The notes: a model not told the origin generated them from the sequence alone. A stretch of 64,000 nt of DNA from Marinobacter sp. SS13-12 (GCF_030227115.1 NZ_JASSUA010000001.1:868001-932000), one strand, 5' to 3'; counted from the first letter of the stretch, positions 9,204 to 19,482 are shown. Made by a program: numbers and translations.

Positions 9204-9911
9204 ATGGGATTGATCAGAAAATTTCTGGCCTGGCTGACGGTGCCGGTCATTTGTTTGCTTGCGCTGGTGGTGTATGTAGCCAGGCCCTTTAATCCGGACA
9301 ATAACCGGTTGCTGGGATGGGCCGTCGCCCGGGTTGGCCGCTTCTTTCTTGGCATGGAGCGCCCGCTGGAAGGCGCTGATCACATGCCGCAGGACCGGCC
9401 TGTCGTGGTTATCGCCAACCACCAGCATAACGACGACCTGTTCGTGATGGGCGACCTGTTGCCACCCCGCACGGTCACGGTTGGCAAGGCCTCACTGATC
9501 TGGGTTCCGTTTTTTGGTCAGGTGTTCTGGCTGGGCGGCAATGTCATTCTGAACCGTGGCCGGTCCCATAAAGCCATTGCGGTAATGCAGGCCACCAGCG
9601 AAGCCATCCGTCGTGACCGCAAGAGCCTCTGGGTGTTTCCCGAGGGTACCCGCAGCCGTGGCCGCGGCCTGCAGAGCTTCAAGAAAGGCGCCTTTCATGC
9701 AGCTGTTGCTGCGGGTGCGCCGATTACCATGGTCTGTGCCAGCCAGTACCATGATCGCACCCTGGGCTGGTCCGGTCGCCGGGAGCCGGTTGCGATCCGG
9801 ATTCTCCCGCCGGTGGAAACGGCGGGGCTCACCGTCGAGGATATTCCGCAGTTGATGGCTCAATGTCATCAGCAAATGGAAACTGCCATTGCGTCCCTTG
9901 CTCCGGGTTAA
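9204..9911 (+). CDS. lysophospholipid acyltransferase (PlsC family)
   Basis: A 235-residue 1-acyl-sn-glycerol-3-phosphate acyltransferase-like membrane protein for phospholipid synthesis. It has an N-terminal TM helix, the NHX4D catalytic motif (NHQHNDD, about residue 71) and the substrate-binding FPEGTRS block (about 148). The ATG at 9204 gives a normal N terminus; a TTG at 9156 adds 16 uncharacteristic residues. It is 50 bases downstream of the sortase gene but has no obvious functional tie. Confidence 0.9.
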   Translation: MGLIRKFLAWLTVPVICLLALVVYVARPFNPDNNRLLGWAVARVGRFFLGMERPLEGADHMPQDRPVVVIANHQHNDDLFVMGDLLPPRTVTVGKASLIWVPFFGQVFWLGGNVILNRGRSHKAIAVMQATSEAIRRDRKSLWVFPEGTRSRGRGLQSFKKGAFHAAVAAGAPITMVCASQYHDRTLGWSGRREPVAIRILPPVETAGLTVEDIPQLMAQCHQQMETAIASLAPG

Positions 9912-9984
9912 CGGAAGTGCTTGAAGCGGCTGGCAAAACAGGGCAGTCTTTCGGGGACTGTTCCGCTGCGGGGAGATGCATGCA

Positions 9985-10227
9985 ATGAATCTGATTCTTT
10001 TTCTGATTATTGGTGGTGTGGCCGGCTGGCTTGCGGGCCTGATCATGAAGGGCCGTGGCTTTGGCGTGCTGGCGAACATCGGTATCGGTATCGTCGGCTC
10101 TGTTCTGGGCGGCTTTGTTTTCCGGCTGCTGGGACTCGCCGCTCAGGGTGCTGTGGGTGAGCTGGTCACCGCCACCGTGGGCGCCGTGTTGTTACTGGCG
10201 GTGGTCAGCGCCATCAAGAAGGCCTAA
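9985..10227 (+). CDS. GlsB/YeaQ/YmgE family small membrane protein
   Basis: An 80-residue very hydrophobic protein with three TM helices and the family's glycine motifs (GGVAGWLAGLIMKGRG, IGIGIVGSVLGG). Members are stress-associated inner-membrane proteins of unclear role. Two in-frame ATGs exist; 9985 is chosen because GGGGAG (9970-9975) is nine bases upstream of it but abuts the ATG at 9976. It is followed after 2 bases by the MAPEG gene, so the two are probably co-transcribed. Confidence 0.88.
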   Translation: MNLILFLIIGGVAGWLAGLIMKGRGFGVLANIGIGIVGSVLGGFVFRLLGLAAQGAVGELVTATVGAVLLLAVVSAIKKA

Positions 10228-10229
10228 CG

Positions 10230-10631
10230 ATGATCGTACCTGTTTCCGCAGTTTTCGCCGCCGTTCTCGGCCTGTTGTTGCTGGTGTTGTCGGGAATGGT
10301 GTCCCGCTTTCGCCTGAAGTACCAGAAAAGCCTGGGGGTGACTGACGACCGGGACTTCGAGGCAGCCGTCCGCGCCCAGGCCAACCTGGTGGAGTACGCG
10401 CCCCTGGGCCTGGTGATGCTGGCCATTGCCGAATTGAACGGGGTTCCCAGTGGCATGGTGTACTGGACGGGGATGGCTTTCGTTGTGGGGCGGGTGCTCC
10501 ATGCTTTTGGCATGATCAATGGCCGGGGTGGCCCTCACATTGCCAGAATGACGGGCATTCTTCTGACCTGGGCCGGCATCCTTGCCATCGCCCTACTGCT
10601 GCTCTGGAACGTGTTCCAGGTATACGGCTGA
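10230..10631 (+). CDS. MAPEG family protein
   Basis: A 133-residue membrane protein of the MAPEG superfamily (glutathione-dependent or eicosanoid-type membrane enzymes; bacterial members mostly unassigned). Four hydrophobic helices are visible, together with the family segment AAVRAQANLVEYAPLGLVM and the later GRVLHAFGM. It is immediately downstream of the GlsB-like gene. The physiological substrate cannot be read from sequence. Confidence 0.88.
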   Translation: MIVPVSAVFAAVLGLLLLVLSGMVSRFRLKYQKSLGVTDDRDFEAAVRAQANLVEYAPLGLVMLAIAELNGVPSGMVYWTGMAFVVGRVLHAFGMINGRGGPHIARMTGILLTWAGILAIALLLLWNVFQVYG

Positions 10632-10636
10632 GATCC

Positions 10637-11083
10637 TTACAGCGCCTGGGCCATGTCCATGGTGAGGTATTCCAGTTCCAGACGGCGGTTGGCGGCATGG
10701 TCTTCCGGGCGCGCCAGCGGGCGCTCACTACCCCAGCCACTTACCAAAATCTGGCTTTCCCTGACCCCTTCCCGGATCAGCATTTTGGCGGCACTGCTGG
10801 CCCGCAGGCGGGACAGGAATTCGTTGTATTCACCAACACCGAAATTGTCGGCATGGCCATGGATGCGTACGGTCACCCCCGGGTTGTGCCTCAGGTAGTC
10901 GGCGTGCTGGCGCAGAATGGCGAGGTCCTGCTCATCCAGGCGATGCTTGTTGAATCCGTAATGAAAACGCATGCGATGTGGCTTCCGCGGGGCGCCGTCC
11001 GGAGCCAGTGCAGGCATCGCCAGGCCGGATTCGATGGCCGCTCTGGCAAGCAGTTCCGGGTTGTCCAGTATGAGTACAGTCAT
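10637..11083 (-). CDS. OmpA-domain protein without visible signal peptide
   Basis: 148 residues ending in an OmpA C-terminal (peptidoglycan-binding) domain: VRIHGHADNFGVGEYNEFLSR (about 77-97) and the typical ILVSGWGSERPLARPEDHAANRRLELEY motif region near the end. The N terminus (MTVLILDNPELLARAAIESG) is not a signal peptide, and the longer in-frame extension also lacks one. ATG 11083 has AAGGAAAC seven bases upstream. Either export uses another route or this domain acts inside the cell. The mRNA leader can fold a perfect 10-bp hairpin (11117-11152). Confidence 0.78.
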   Translation of the reverse strand: MTVLILDNPELLARAAIESGLAMPALAPDGAPRKPHRMRFHYGFNKHRLDEQDLAILRQHADYLRHNPGVTVRIHGHADNFGVGEYNEFLSRLRASSAAKMLIREGVRESQILVSGWGSERPLARPEDHAANRRLELEYLTMDMAQAL

Positions 11084-11418
11084 GGCAGTTTCCTTGTTTG
11101 CACGTCCGTTTTTTTTGTTGTCCCGGTAACTATTGGCTGTGGCCGGGACAACGGCAATTGGCGATTGGTCGAAACCCCTGAGAAATGCTCCTTTTGAGCA
11201 TTCTGCGATTCGCCCCATTTGCGGCTGCCCTGATTGAATGTCATTTGTATGACCTTCGTGTGACAACCGCAGAGTAGCCTGTATTGAGGCGCCACGCACA
11301 GTTTGTTTTGCCCGAGGTACCGCAAATCGCTTCAGGGTTCATTACAGCGCGAAAAACTGGCCATGCTGTGGTAAAAAGCACATCTCCCGGGACAAATTAT
11401 GATGAATTGTGATCGCCC
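11084..11418. other. divergent intergenic region with hairpins
   Basis: 335 bases between the OmpA-domain gene (minus) and the rhomboid gene (plus). It contains no credible reading frame. Two stem-loops are seen, one at 11117-11152 and a 7-bp one at 11184-11202 (AATGCTC and GAGCATT around CTTTT). Both promoters must lie here, but I cannot place them confidently. Confidence 0.6.
11117..11152 (-). repeat. 10-bp perfect inverted repeat in OmpA-gene leader
   Basis: GTTGTCCCGG (11117-11126) and CCGGGACAAC (11143-11152) pair perfectly around a 16-base loop. On the minus strand the stem is followed by an A-run, not a T-run, so it is not an intrinsic terminator. It would lie about 35 bases upstream of the OmpA-domain start and could be a leader structure. 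Confidence 0.5.
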
Positions 11419-12858
11419 ATGCTGATTATCCCCGCAGAAAACTCCGTTAACTGGAAGCGCCCGCCCTGGGTGACCCTGGGTTTGATGCTGGCCTGTGTGT
11501 TGGTATTCACGTTTTACCAGGGCGGCGACAGCCGTTTGACCGAGCAGGCGATCAAGGAGTATCTGGAGTCGGATCTGCAGGCGCTCGAGGCACCGTTGTA
11601 CGAAGACTATCTGCAGCGCCAGATTCGCTTCGAGGGGGATGAGGAGCGGGTTTACGAGCTCCAGAATTTCCAGCAGCTGCGCCAGGAGGGTGGTGATCTG
11701 TGGGTGGCCTACAGCCTGCTGTCGGATCGTGAATTCTACCAGTACATGCTGGAAAACCGGGATGTGCTGCTGGCGCCCGCGGAACGTCGGCGCTGGGTGG
11801 AGCAGCGGGGCGAGATCCAGACCCGGCTGATGGACAGCCTCAGCGCCAACCAACTGGGCCTGGTGCCAGCGGAGTTTTCGCTCTACACCCTGATTACCTA
11901 CCAGTTTCTCCACGGTGGTTGGGGACACATCATTGGCAACCTGGTGTTCCTGTTCCTGCTGGGTTTTACCGTTGAGAAGGCCCTGGGGCCCGGTCGATTC
12001 CTGTTGGCTTACCTGCTTTGCGGGGCAATTTCCGGCGTGGTGTTTACCGCATTCTCCATGGGTAGCCATATTCCCCTGGTGGGCGCATCCGGCTCGATAT
12101 CAGGGCTGATGGGTATGTACGTGGCCATTTACGGGCTGCAGAAAATCCGCTTCTTCTATTTCGTGGGCGTGTATTTCAATTATTTCCGGGCGCCGGCACT
12201 TGCGATCCTGCCGGTGTGGCTGGGTAAGGAAATCTACGATTACTGGTTCGCCGGTGCCACCGGCATTGCTTACATGGCCCACGCCGGCGGACTGGTGGCA
12301 GGCGCTGGCATGGTGTGGTTGTTGGGCAAGAGCTGGCTGCAGGTAAAGGAAGAGTTCTTCGAGCCGGAAGAGGATGAGCAGGACGAGCGCTTTACCACCG
12401 GCTACAGCCAGGCCATGGCCAGCCTGGGGCGACTGGAGTTTGACCTGGCCCGGCGCCAGTTTGAGGCGCTGCGGGAACATTACCCTGATCGCACCGTTCT
12501 GCTGGAGCATCTGTACCAGCTGGCGAAACTGCGCCCGGATCTGCCGGAATACCGGGAGCGGGCACGGGAATTGATGAATGAGTCCCTCAGCCGTCGTCAG
12601 CCGGAACAGATGATTGAAATATGGCAGGAATACCTGGGTAAAGGCGAGGGTCATCAGCCGCTGAGTGCCGAAGACCACAACCGGGTTTTGTTCACCAGCC
12701 TGAAACAACACGATCTCAAAGCTGCAGAAAAGGCCTTCGAGAGACTCAAGAGCACCGGTGATGAGCTTCTGACGGCGGAGGCCTGTCGATTGCTGGTAGA
12801 AGAGTTCGAAAAGCTCCAGATGACGCCAAAGGCTCGCCACTACCGGCAGTTGCTATAA
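11419..12858 (+). CDS. rhomboid family intramembrane serine protease
   Basis: 479 residues. A first TM helix (about 17-33) is followed by a soluble insert to about residue 150. The rhomboid core then shows HGGWGHIIGNL, the catalytic serine motif GASG (Ser224) and the catalytic His288 (YMAHAGG). The C-terminal 150 residues are helical and TPR-like (LGRLEFDLARRQFEALREHY). This is larger than minimal GlpG-type enzymes because of the insert and the helical tail. ATG at 11419. It converges on the zinc-finger membrane protein gene 6 bases away. Confidence 0.92.
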   Translation: MLIIPAENSVNWKRPPWVTLGLMLACVLVFTFYQGGDSRLTEQAIKEYLESDLQALEAPLYEDYLQRQIRFEGDEERVYELQNFQQLRQEGGDLWVAYSLLSDREFYQYMLENRDVLLAPAERRRWVEQRGEIQTRLMDSLSANQLGLVPAEFSLYTLITYQFLHGGWGHIIGNLVFLFLLGFTVEKALGPGRFLLAYLLCGAISGVVFTAFSMGSHIPLVGASGSISGLMGMYVAIYGLQKIRFFYFVGVYFNYFRAPALAILPVWLGKEIYDYWFAGATGIAYMAHAGGLVAGAGMVWLLGKSWLQVKEEFFEPEEDEQDERFTTGYSQAMASLGRLEFDLARRQFEALREHYPDRTVLLEHLYQLAKLRPDLPEYRERARELMNESLSRRQPEQMIEIWQEYLGKGEGHQPLSAEDHNRVLFTSLKQHDLKAAEKAFERLKSTGDELLTAEACRLLVEEFEKLQMTPKARHYRQLL

Positions 12859-12864
12859 CAAGGC

Positions 12865-14319
12865 CTACTCCTGAACCGAAAACGACGCTTTGGGGCCCTT
12901 CACCGGCTCCCGGTTTTCAACCTGCTGCAGGAAGACGTCGATCTGTTCATGCAGCGGATGGTTCAGGCATCGTTTCTTGATGAAATTCAGGAACGCCGAG
13001 GCTTTTTCCCACTGCCCCAGGCCGTTCGCCAGGGCTTGAGCCACCAGCAGGTAAGCTGGCGCCAGCTCATTGCTGTCCGGGAAACGCTTGTGGAAGTCCT
13101 GCAGAAGCTTCAGTGCCGGCTTGTAATGCCCACGCTGATAGAGACAGCGGGCACAACGCACTGACAGCTCGGGCTCCTCCAGCCGGAATCCCGGCTCAAT
13201 AGTTTCAATGGCTGCCACAAGTTCCGCGATACCGTCACCGTCATTCCGGTCAGCCAGCATGTTCAGCAAGCGGGGATGGTACCGGTACAGCTCCGGGATA
13301 TCGTTACGAGCGGTCAGCAACTGGTGTAACTGGCCCAGCCGTAGCGTGTTCTGTGAGTCCCGCTTCAGGGCCTCTTTCAGCATGGACTGAACCCGGTCGT
13401 AGTTGCCGTCCTTCAGGTTCATATCGATGTCGGCATCAAACCGCCGGGTACGGTCGCGGTTCTGTACCTCCCCGGTCTGTTCATCGTCCTGCAGGTCACT
13501 GGCAAACCCGAGCTCCTCCTGATACTGGAACAGCAGATAGCCAAGCATGTGAAACAGCATGAGGGTAAACGTACTGTTGAGGAAACCCGCCAGGGTGCGG
13601 GCGATGCCCGGTGTAAAATGGGTGAGTGCGAACTCCTGGGCAGCGCCGGAAGCCAGCGTGAGCAGGATCAGATAACCGTAGAGCAGGAAATACGGTGCGC
13701 CAATCCGCGAGATCAATACCGCAAGATTCATCGGATTGACGGCAGCCATGACTGAATGCTCCATCGCCAGCACCATGATGCTGGCGGGCAGCGCCAGTAT
13801 CACAAACGCCAGCGCCAGAAACATCAGCAGGGGCCCGCCCACCATGGCGGCGGCGGCCACCATGCCGCCCATCAGTGCAAACACCAGCAGTTGCAGGATG
13901 ACAATATCGAAGCCACTGCCGCTGAAGGCCACTGCCACGGGCGGTGGTTTCATGTGGCCCTCGGCTGTATGACGGATCACCGCATAGGTATATTTCAGCA
14001 GCGCCAGTGCCAGCACCAGGGTGATAATCAGCCCGATGAGATTACCGCTGAGCAGCAACGGCACCAGGGTACAGATGGCAATCACCAACAGCGGGTCAGT
14101 GTGGAACGGATAGCGAAAAAATGCGCCAATCCGGTTCCAGAAAGGCACAGCCTCGGTGGCCGCACCCAGATACCGCATGGCGCGGCTGCAATGGGGGCAC
14201 AGTGCGTGTTGCTTGCGGGTGTCCGCATCGGGCATGCAGCGGGTGCAATAATGGATCTGGCAGTCCCCGCAGTGCCATTTTGCGGGTTCGCCGGGGTGGT
14301 AATGGCAGTCGTGTTTCAC
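12865..14319 (-). CDS. membrane protein with N-terminal zinc-binding (B-box-like) motif
   Basis: 484 residues, not assigned to a named function. The first 48 residues are Cys/His-rich (CHYHPGEPAKWHCGDC, YCTRC, LCPHC), consistent with a B-box-type zinc module. Several TM helices follow (about 80-270) in a DUF4013-like arrangement. The cytoplasmic C-terminal half looks like TPR helices (DGNYDRVQSMLKEALKRD). The start is GTG at 14319 with a weak ribosome site. It is convergent with the rhomboid gene; both proteins carry helical-repeat tails, which hints at related envelope roles but proves nothing. Confidence 0.7.
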   Translation of the reverse strand: MKHDCHYHPGEPAKWHCGDCQIHYCTRCMPDADTRKQHALCPHCSRAMRYLGAATEAVPFWNRIGAFFRYPFHTDPLLVIAICTLVPLLLSGNLIGLIITLVLALALLKYTYAVIRHTAEGHMKPPPVAVAFSGSGFDIVILQLLVFALMGGMVAAAAMVGGPLLMFLALAFVILALPASIMVLAMEHSVMAAVNPMNLAVLISRIGAPYFLLYGYLILLTLASGAAQEFALTHFTPGIARTLAGFLNSTFTLMLFHMLGYLLFQYQEELGFASDLQDDEQTGEVQNRDRTRRFDADIDMNLKDGNYDRVQSMLKEALKRDSQNTLRLGQLHQLLTARNDIPELYRYHPRLLNMLADRNDGDGIAELVAAIETIEPGFRLEEPELSVRCARCLYQRGHYKPALKLLQDFHKRFPDSNELAPAYLLVAQALANGLGQWEKASAFLNFIKKRCLNHPLHEQIDVFLQQVENREPVKGPKASFSVQE

Positions 14320-14427
14320 AGTCGGCCCGGTTCTGGTGGCTCAGAGGATCAAAGGGCAATGATGGCAGAAGGCCGGCCATCTCACCAGTTGGCTGTGTCG
14401 CAAATGCCGGTATTTATTGGGATGTTG

Positions 14428-14450
14428 CTCCCTTGTGTCCAACAAGGGAG
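14428..14450. repeat. 9-bp hairpin in divergent promoter region
   Basis: CTCCCTTGT (14428-14436) and ACAAGGGAG (14442-14450) pair perfectly around GTCCA. It lies between the divergent zinc-finger membrane protein and ABC exporter genes, with no T-run on either side. It is a candidate operator or leader stem. Confidence 0.4.
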
Positions 14451-14521
14451 TGAGCTTCGGTAGACTGTAACCGCAGAGGTTGCGTATCAGTACGGAGACA
14501 CACAGGGTTAACGGGGGACTT

Positions 14522-16351
14522 TTGGAACAGGCATCAGACCTGAGCACACCGGGTGAGGATACGACAGGCCGGAATGATCACCGGTATACCTGGAAGGGCA
14601 TTCTGTCTCTCGCACTCAAGCACAAACCGAGACTGGTGCGGGCCAACGTGCTGGCCATCCTGGCTACGGTGGTCAGTGTGCCTATCCCGCTGTTGTTGCC
14701 GGTGCTGGTGGACGAAGTCCTGCTGGATGAGGCCGGCCCCGTATTGCCTGTCATGCAGGCCATGCTGCCCCAGGCCTGGCACATGCCGGTGGTGTATATC
14801 GGCCTGATGGTGGTGACCGCGTTTCTGCTGAGGCTGCTGTCGCTCGCCTTTAACGTGCTCCAGTCCCGGGAATTCTCCAAGATTTCCAAGGATGTGGTGT
14901 TCCGGGTCCGCTCGCGGCTGCTGGGCCGGCTGCAGCGGGTGGCCATGTCGGAGTATGAAACCCGGGGATCCGGGGGGATCACCAGTCACTTCATTACCGA
15001 CCTGGACACCATCGACCAGTTTCTCGGTACCAGCATCAGCCGTTTTATCGTGGCGAGCCTGACGGTCACCGGAACCGCCATCGTGCTGATGTGGGTGCAT
15101 TGGCAACTGGGGCTGTTGATCCTGTTGTTCAATCCGCTGGTGATCTTCGCCACCATGCTTATCGGCAAACGGGTCAAGGAACTCAAGCGTCAGGAAAACA
15201 GCGCCTATGAGGACTTCCAGGGTGACCTGACCGAAACCCTGGACGCCATTCATCAGCTCCGGGCGGCCAACCGCGAACAGCATTACCTGCGTCAGCTGAT
15301 CAGCCGTGCCCGCACGGTCCGCGATCACGCCATCCAGTTCGAGTGGCGCAGTGATGCCGCCACCCGGGCCAGCTTTGCACTGTTCCAGTTTGGTGTGGAC
15401 ACCTTTCGCGCAGCCGCCATGGTGACGGTACTGTTCAGCGACCTGAGTATCGGCATGATGTTCGCGATCTTCGGCTACCTGTGGTTCATGCTGACGCCGG
15501 TACAGGAAATGCTCAACATGCAGTACGCCTGGTTTGCAGCCAATGCTGCTCTCGGACGCATTAACCGGTTGCTGGAACTGGAAGAGGAACCCCGTTACCC
15601 CGCCCTGGAGAATCCTTTCAAAGGCCGGCACACCGTCGGCCTTACCCTGAAGAACATCCACTTCAGCTATGGTGAGGAAGCTGTTCTCAAGGGCATCAAC
15701 CTGCATCTGGAGCCGGGTGAAAAAGTCGCGGTTGTGGGGGCCAGCGGTGGCGGTAAATCCACTCTGGTGCAGGTGATACTGGGCATGTATACCCCGCAAC
15801 AGGGGGAAGTGCTTCTGGGGGGAGTTCCGGTTCAGCGCATCGGGCTTCCCTGCGTTCGAGAGCATGTGGCCACAGTGCTGCAGCACCCCGCCCTGTTCAA
15901 CGATACCGTGCGCCAGAACCTGACCCTCGGCCGGGACAGGACCGACGCCGAGATGTGGCAGGCGCTGGAAATCGCCCAACTGGATAAAACCGTGGCGGAT
16001 ATGCCCCGCCAGCTGGACACCATGATCGGCCGCCAGGGCGTGCGCCTGTCCGGTGGTCAGCGCCAGCGGCTGGCCATTGCCCGGATGGTGTTGTCAGATC
16101 CCTCGGTGGTCATCCTTGACGAAGCTACCTCTGCGCTGGATGCGGAAACCGAGTTCCAGTTACACCAGGATCTGGAGGATTTTCTGCGCCAACGCACCAC
16201 CCTGATCATTGCCCACCGGCTCAGTGCAGTGAAACAGGCAAACCGGGTGTATGTCTTTGAGGATGGCTACATCACCGAGGAAGGGCACCACGATGAGCTG
16301 ATTGCCCGGCAGGGCCTCTATTCGCAGCTATACGGGGACCGGCAGGCCTGA
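14522..16351 (+). CDS. ABC exporter, fused permease and ATPase
   Basis: About 609 residues. Six TM helices in the first 320 residues form the exporter (type IV) half, and the ATPase carries Walker A GASGGGKST, signature LSGGQRQRLAIARM, Walker B VVILDEATSALD and H-loop IIAHRLS. It acts as a homodimer in the inner membrane; lipids, peptides or drugs are all possible substrates. The start is unsettled: TTG 14522 has GGGGGA three bases upstream, and TTG 14480 is possible but has no spaced ribosome site. No ATG lies near the N terminus. Confidence 0.88.
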   Translation: MEQASDLSTPGEDTTGRNDHRYTWKGILSLALKHKPRLVRANVLAILATVVSVPIPLLLPVLVDEVLLDEAGPVLPVMQAMLPQAWHMPVVYIGLMVVTAFLLRLLSLAFNVLQSREFSKISKDVVFRVRSRLLGRLQRVAMSEYETRGSGGITSHFITDLDTIDQFLGTSISRFIVASLTVTGTAIVLMWVHWQLGLLILLFNPLVIFATMLIGKRVKELKRQENSAYEDFQGDLTETLDAIHQLRAANREQHYLRQLISRARTVRDHAIQFEWRSDAATRASFALFQFGVDTFRAAAMVTVLFSDLSIGMMFAIFGYLWFMLTPVQEMLNMQYAWFAANAALGRINRLLELEEEPRYPALENPFKGRHTVGLTLKNIHFSYGEEAVLKGINLHLEPGEKVAVVGASGGGKSTLVQVILGMYTPQQGEVLLGGVPVQRIGLPCVREHVATVLQHPALFNDTVRQNLTLGRDRTDAEMWQALEIAQLDKTVADMPRQLDTMIGRQGVRLSGGQRQRLAIARMVLSDPSVVILDEATSALDAETEFQLHQDLEDFLRQRTTLIIAHRLSAVKQANRVYVFEDGYITEEGHHDELIARQGLYSQLYGDRQA

Positions 16352-16552
16352 GGCGAGGCAGGATATTCACAACCGCTATACCGAACATTCACGGAACCGC
16401 GGTTGAAGTCTCGCTAATCAGTGCAATAGTTATAGATGACTTCCATCGCTGGAGTCTTTGAGTCAGTGTATTCACCAATCGGGGAGTGCATTGATGCAAA
16501 GGCTCCCGCACAGCCTTCCGGAATTTTCGGATAATGAAAAAGGAGGCACCTC

Positions 16553-19318
16553 ATGTCGAAACAAAGTCTTAGCAAAGACAGTCTCAATACCCTTTCCAGC
16601 CTTGAAGCTGGCGGTAAAACCTACCATTACTACAGCCTGCCGAAAGCCGCTGACACCCTGGGCAATATAGACAAGCTGCCATTTTCCCTCAAGGTGCTGC
16701 TGGAGAACCTGCTGCGCAACGAGGATGACATTACCGTGGACCGCGGCCACATAGACGCCATGGTCCAGTGGATGAAAGACCGCAAGTCCGACACCGAAAT
16801 CCAGTTTCGTCCCGCCCGTGTGCTGATGCAGGACTTTACCGGCGTTCCGGGTGTGGTGGATCTGGCGGCCATGCGTGAGGCGGTCAAGGCTGCCGGCAAG
16901 GACCCGGCAATGATCAATCCGCTGTCACCGGTGGATCTGGTGATCGACCATTCTGTCATGGTGGACAATTTTGGTGATGCGTCGGCGTTCAAAGACAACG
17001 TCACCATCGAGATGGAACGTAACCAGGAGCGTTACGAGTTCCTGCGCTGGGGCCAGCAGGCCTTTGACAACTTCCGGGTGGTGCCGCCAGGCACGGGTAT
17101 CTGTCACCAGGTGAACCTGGAGTATCTGGGCCGGACGGTCTGGAGCAAGGATCAGGATGGCAAGACCATCGCCTACCCGGACACCCTGGTAGGGACAGAC
17201 TCACACACCACCATGATCAACGGCCTTGGCATTCTCGGCTGGGGTGTAGGTGGTATTGAAGCGGAAGCGGCGATGCTCGGCCAACCGGTGTCCATGCTGA
17301 TACCGGAAGTGGTGGGTTTCAAGGTGACCGGCAAGCTGCGGGAAGGCATTACCGCCACGGATCTGGTGCTTACCGTTACGGAAATGCTGCGCAAGAAAGG
17401 CGTGGTGGGCAAATTCGTGGAATTCTACGGCGATGGCCTTAAAGACATGCCCGTTGCCGACCGGGCGACTATTGCCAATATGGCGCCCGAATACGGTGCC
17501 ACTTGCGGCTTCTTCCCGGTGGACGAGCAGACCATCAAATACATGAAGCTGACCGGCCGTGAAGATGACCAGCTCGAACTGGTCGAGGCCTATGCCAAGG
17601 CCCAGGGGCTGTGGCGTCAGCCTGGCCAGGAGCCGGTGTACACCGACAACCTGGAACTGGACATGGGCGAAGTAGAGGCCAGCCTGGCCGGCCCCAAACG
17701 CCCCCAGGACCGGGTCGCGCTGAAAAACATGAAGGCCTCGTTCGAGCTGCTGATGGAAACCGCGGAAGGCTCGGCGGACGAATCCCGTAAGAGCAACCTC
17801 GAATCCGAGGGCGGTGGAACAGCCGTTGGAGCTCAGGACGCGTACTTTGAACATCCCTCCAGCCAGCCACTTCACATGAACGGGGAAAAGTCCCGGCTTG
17901 ATCCCGGCGCAGTGGTGATTGCCGCTATTACCTCCTGTACCAATACGTCCAATCCAAGCGTCATGATGGCCGCAGGCCTTATCGCTCAGAAGGCCGTTGA
18001 GAAAGGTCTGAGCACCAAGCCCTGGGTGAAGACCTCACTGGCGCCGGGTTCCAAGGTGGTCACCGACTACCTTCGGGTAGGTGGCTTTCAGGACGACCTG
18101 GATAAACTTGGCTTTAACCTCGTGGGTTATGGTTGTACCACCTGTATCGGTAATTCAGGGCCGCTGCCCGAAGAGGTGGAGCAGGCGATCACCGATGGTG
18201 ATATGACGGTGGCCTCGGTGTTGTCCGGAAACCGCAACTTCGAAGGCCGCGTGCATCCGCTGGTGAAAACCAACTGGCTGGCGTCACCACCCCTGGTAGT
18301 GGCCTATGCACTGGCCGGAAACGTACGCCTGGATCTGTTCAAGGATCCTCTGGGTGAAGATAAGGATGGCAACCCGGTTTACCTGAAAGATCTATGGCCA
18401 AGCCAGCAGGAAATTGCTGAAGCGGTAGAGAAAGTGAAAACCGACATGTTCCACAAGGAATACGCCGAGGTGTTCGACGGCGACGCCACCTGGAAGGCCC
18501 TCAAAGTGCCGGAAAGCAAGGTGTACGAATGGTCCGACAAGTCCACCTACATCCAGCATCCGCCCTTCTTCCAGGGCCTGAAGGAAGAGCCGGATGCCAT
18601 TGAAGATATCAAGGATGCCAACATCCTGGCCATGCTCGGGGATTCCGTCACCACGGACCACATCTCCCCCGCCGGGTCGTTCAAGGCTGACAGCCCTGCC
18701 GGTAAATACCTGCAGGAGCACGGCGTGGAGCCGAAAGACTTCAACTCCTATGGCTCCCGGCGCGGTAACCATGAGGTGATGATGCGCGGGACCTTCGCCA
18801 ACGTCCGAATCAGGAACGAGATGCTGGACGGCGTCGAAGGCGGGTTCACCAGGCACATACCCAGTGGCGAGCAGATGCCCATCTATGATGCGGCGATGAA
18901 GTACCAGGAAGAGGGCACACCGCTGGTGGTTATCGCCGGCAAGGAATACGGCACAGGCTCCAGCCGGGACTGGGCCGCCAAAGGCACCCGTTTGCTGGGT
19001 GTGAAGGCGGTGGTTGCCGAGTCCTACGAGCGTATCCACCGCTCCAACCTGATCGGCATGGGTGTCATGCCGCTGCAGTTCCAGGATGGCGTGGACCGCA
19101 AGAGCCTGAAGCTGACGGGTGAGGAGACCATCAGCATCAAGGGCCTGTCCGGTGACATCAAGCCGGGTCAGAAGCTGGAGATGACGGTGTCCTATCCGGA
19201 TGGCAACACGGAAACCTGCGAACTGCTGTCACGGATCGACACCGCCAACGAAGCGGTGTATTACCGCCACGGTGGCATCCTGCACTATGTGGTGCGGGAA
19301 ATGCTGAAGTCAGCTTGA
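16553..19318 (+). CDS. acnA: aconitate hydratase A
   Basis: Isomerises citrate to isocitrate in the TCA cycle. The 921-residue protein has the length of bacterial AcnA/IRP1-type enzymes and the [4Fe-4S] ligand segments [11 protein letters not shown] and [13 protein letters not shown]. The swivel domain contains the active-site [19 protein letters not shown] region. A strong AGGAGG site lies six bases before ATG 16553. The 200-base upstream region carries no other gene. A strong hairpin follows at 19358-19383. Confidence 0.97.
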   Translation: MSKQSLSKDSLNTLSSLEAGGKTYHYYSLPKAADTLGNIDKLPFSLKVLLENLLRNEDDITVDRGHIDAMVQWMKDRKSDTEIQFRPARVLMQDFTGVPGVVDLAAMREAVKAAGKDPAMINPLSPVDLVIDHSVMVDNFGDASAFKDNVTIEMERNQERYEFLRWGQQAFDNFRVVPPGTGICHQVNLEYLGRTVWSKDQDGKTIAYPDTLVGTDSHTTMINGLGILGWGVGGIEAEAAMLGQPVSMLIPEVVGFKVTGKLREGITATDLVLTVTEMLRKKGVVGKFVEFYGDGLKDMPVADRATIANMAPEYGATCGFFPVDEQTIKYMKLTGREDDQLELVEAYAKAQGLWRQPGQEPVYTDNLELDMGEVEASLAGPKRPQDRVALKNMKASFELLMETAEGSADESRKSNLESEGGGTAVGAQDAYFEHPSSQPLHMNGEKSRLDPGAVVIAAITSCTNTSNPSVMMAAGLIAQKAVEKGLSTKPWVKTSLAPGSKVVTDYLRVGGFQDDLDKLGFNLVGYGCTTCIGNSGPLPEEVEQAITDGDMTVASVLSGNRNFEGRVHPLVKTNWLASPPLVVAYALAGNVRLDLFKDPLGEDKDGNPVYLKDLWPSQQEIAEAVEKVKTDMFHKEYAEVFDGDATWKALKVPESKVYEWSDKSTYIQHPPFFQGLKEEPDAIEDIKDANILAMLGDSVTTDHISPAGSFKADSPAGKYLQEHGVEPKDFNSYGSRRGNHEVMMRGTFANVRIRNEMLDGVEGGFTRHIPSGEQMPIYDAAMKYQEEGTPLVVIAGKEYGTGSSRDWAAKGTRLLGVKAVVAESYERIHRSNLIGMGVMPLQFQDGVDRKSLKLTGEETISIKGLSGDIKPGQKLEMTVSYPDGNTETCELLSRIDTANEAVYYRHGGILHYVVREMLKSA

Positions 19319-19357
19319 GACGGCCGCCTGAGAAATCAGCCTGATCAGGTCAGGAAT

Positions 19358-19383
19358 GGTTCCGGCCCCGGTGGGCCGGAACC
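19358..19383 (+). terminator. 11-bp hairpin after acnA
   Basis: GGTTCCGGCCC (19358-19368) and GGGCCGGAACC (19373-19383) are perfect complements with a 4-base loop, 40 bases after the acnA stop. There is no T-run immediately after, so if it terminates transcription it is atypical; it may instead protect the mRNA 3' end. Confidence 0.5.
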
Positions 19384-19482
19384 CCTGCAACAGGTGCTCG
19401 GTCTCTGGTTTTGAGGTAAGCTGAAGCATTACAAAAGCGTGTTTCAAAGCCGAATGAAAACAGGAGTTGCCGCGAGCTGACC

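Noticed and set aside
14534..15979. 481-codon open frame antisense to the ABC exporter
   Set aside because: The sense strand has all ABC motifs; the antisense product is His/Gln-rich shadow sequence.
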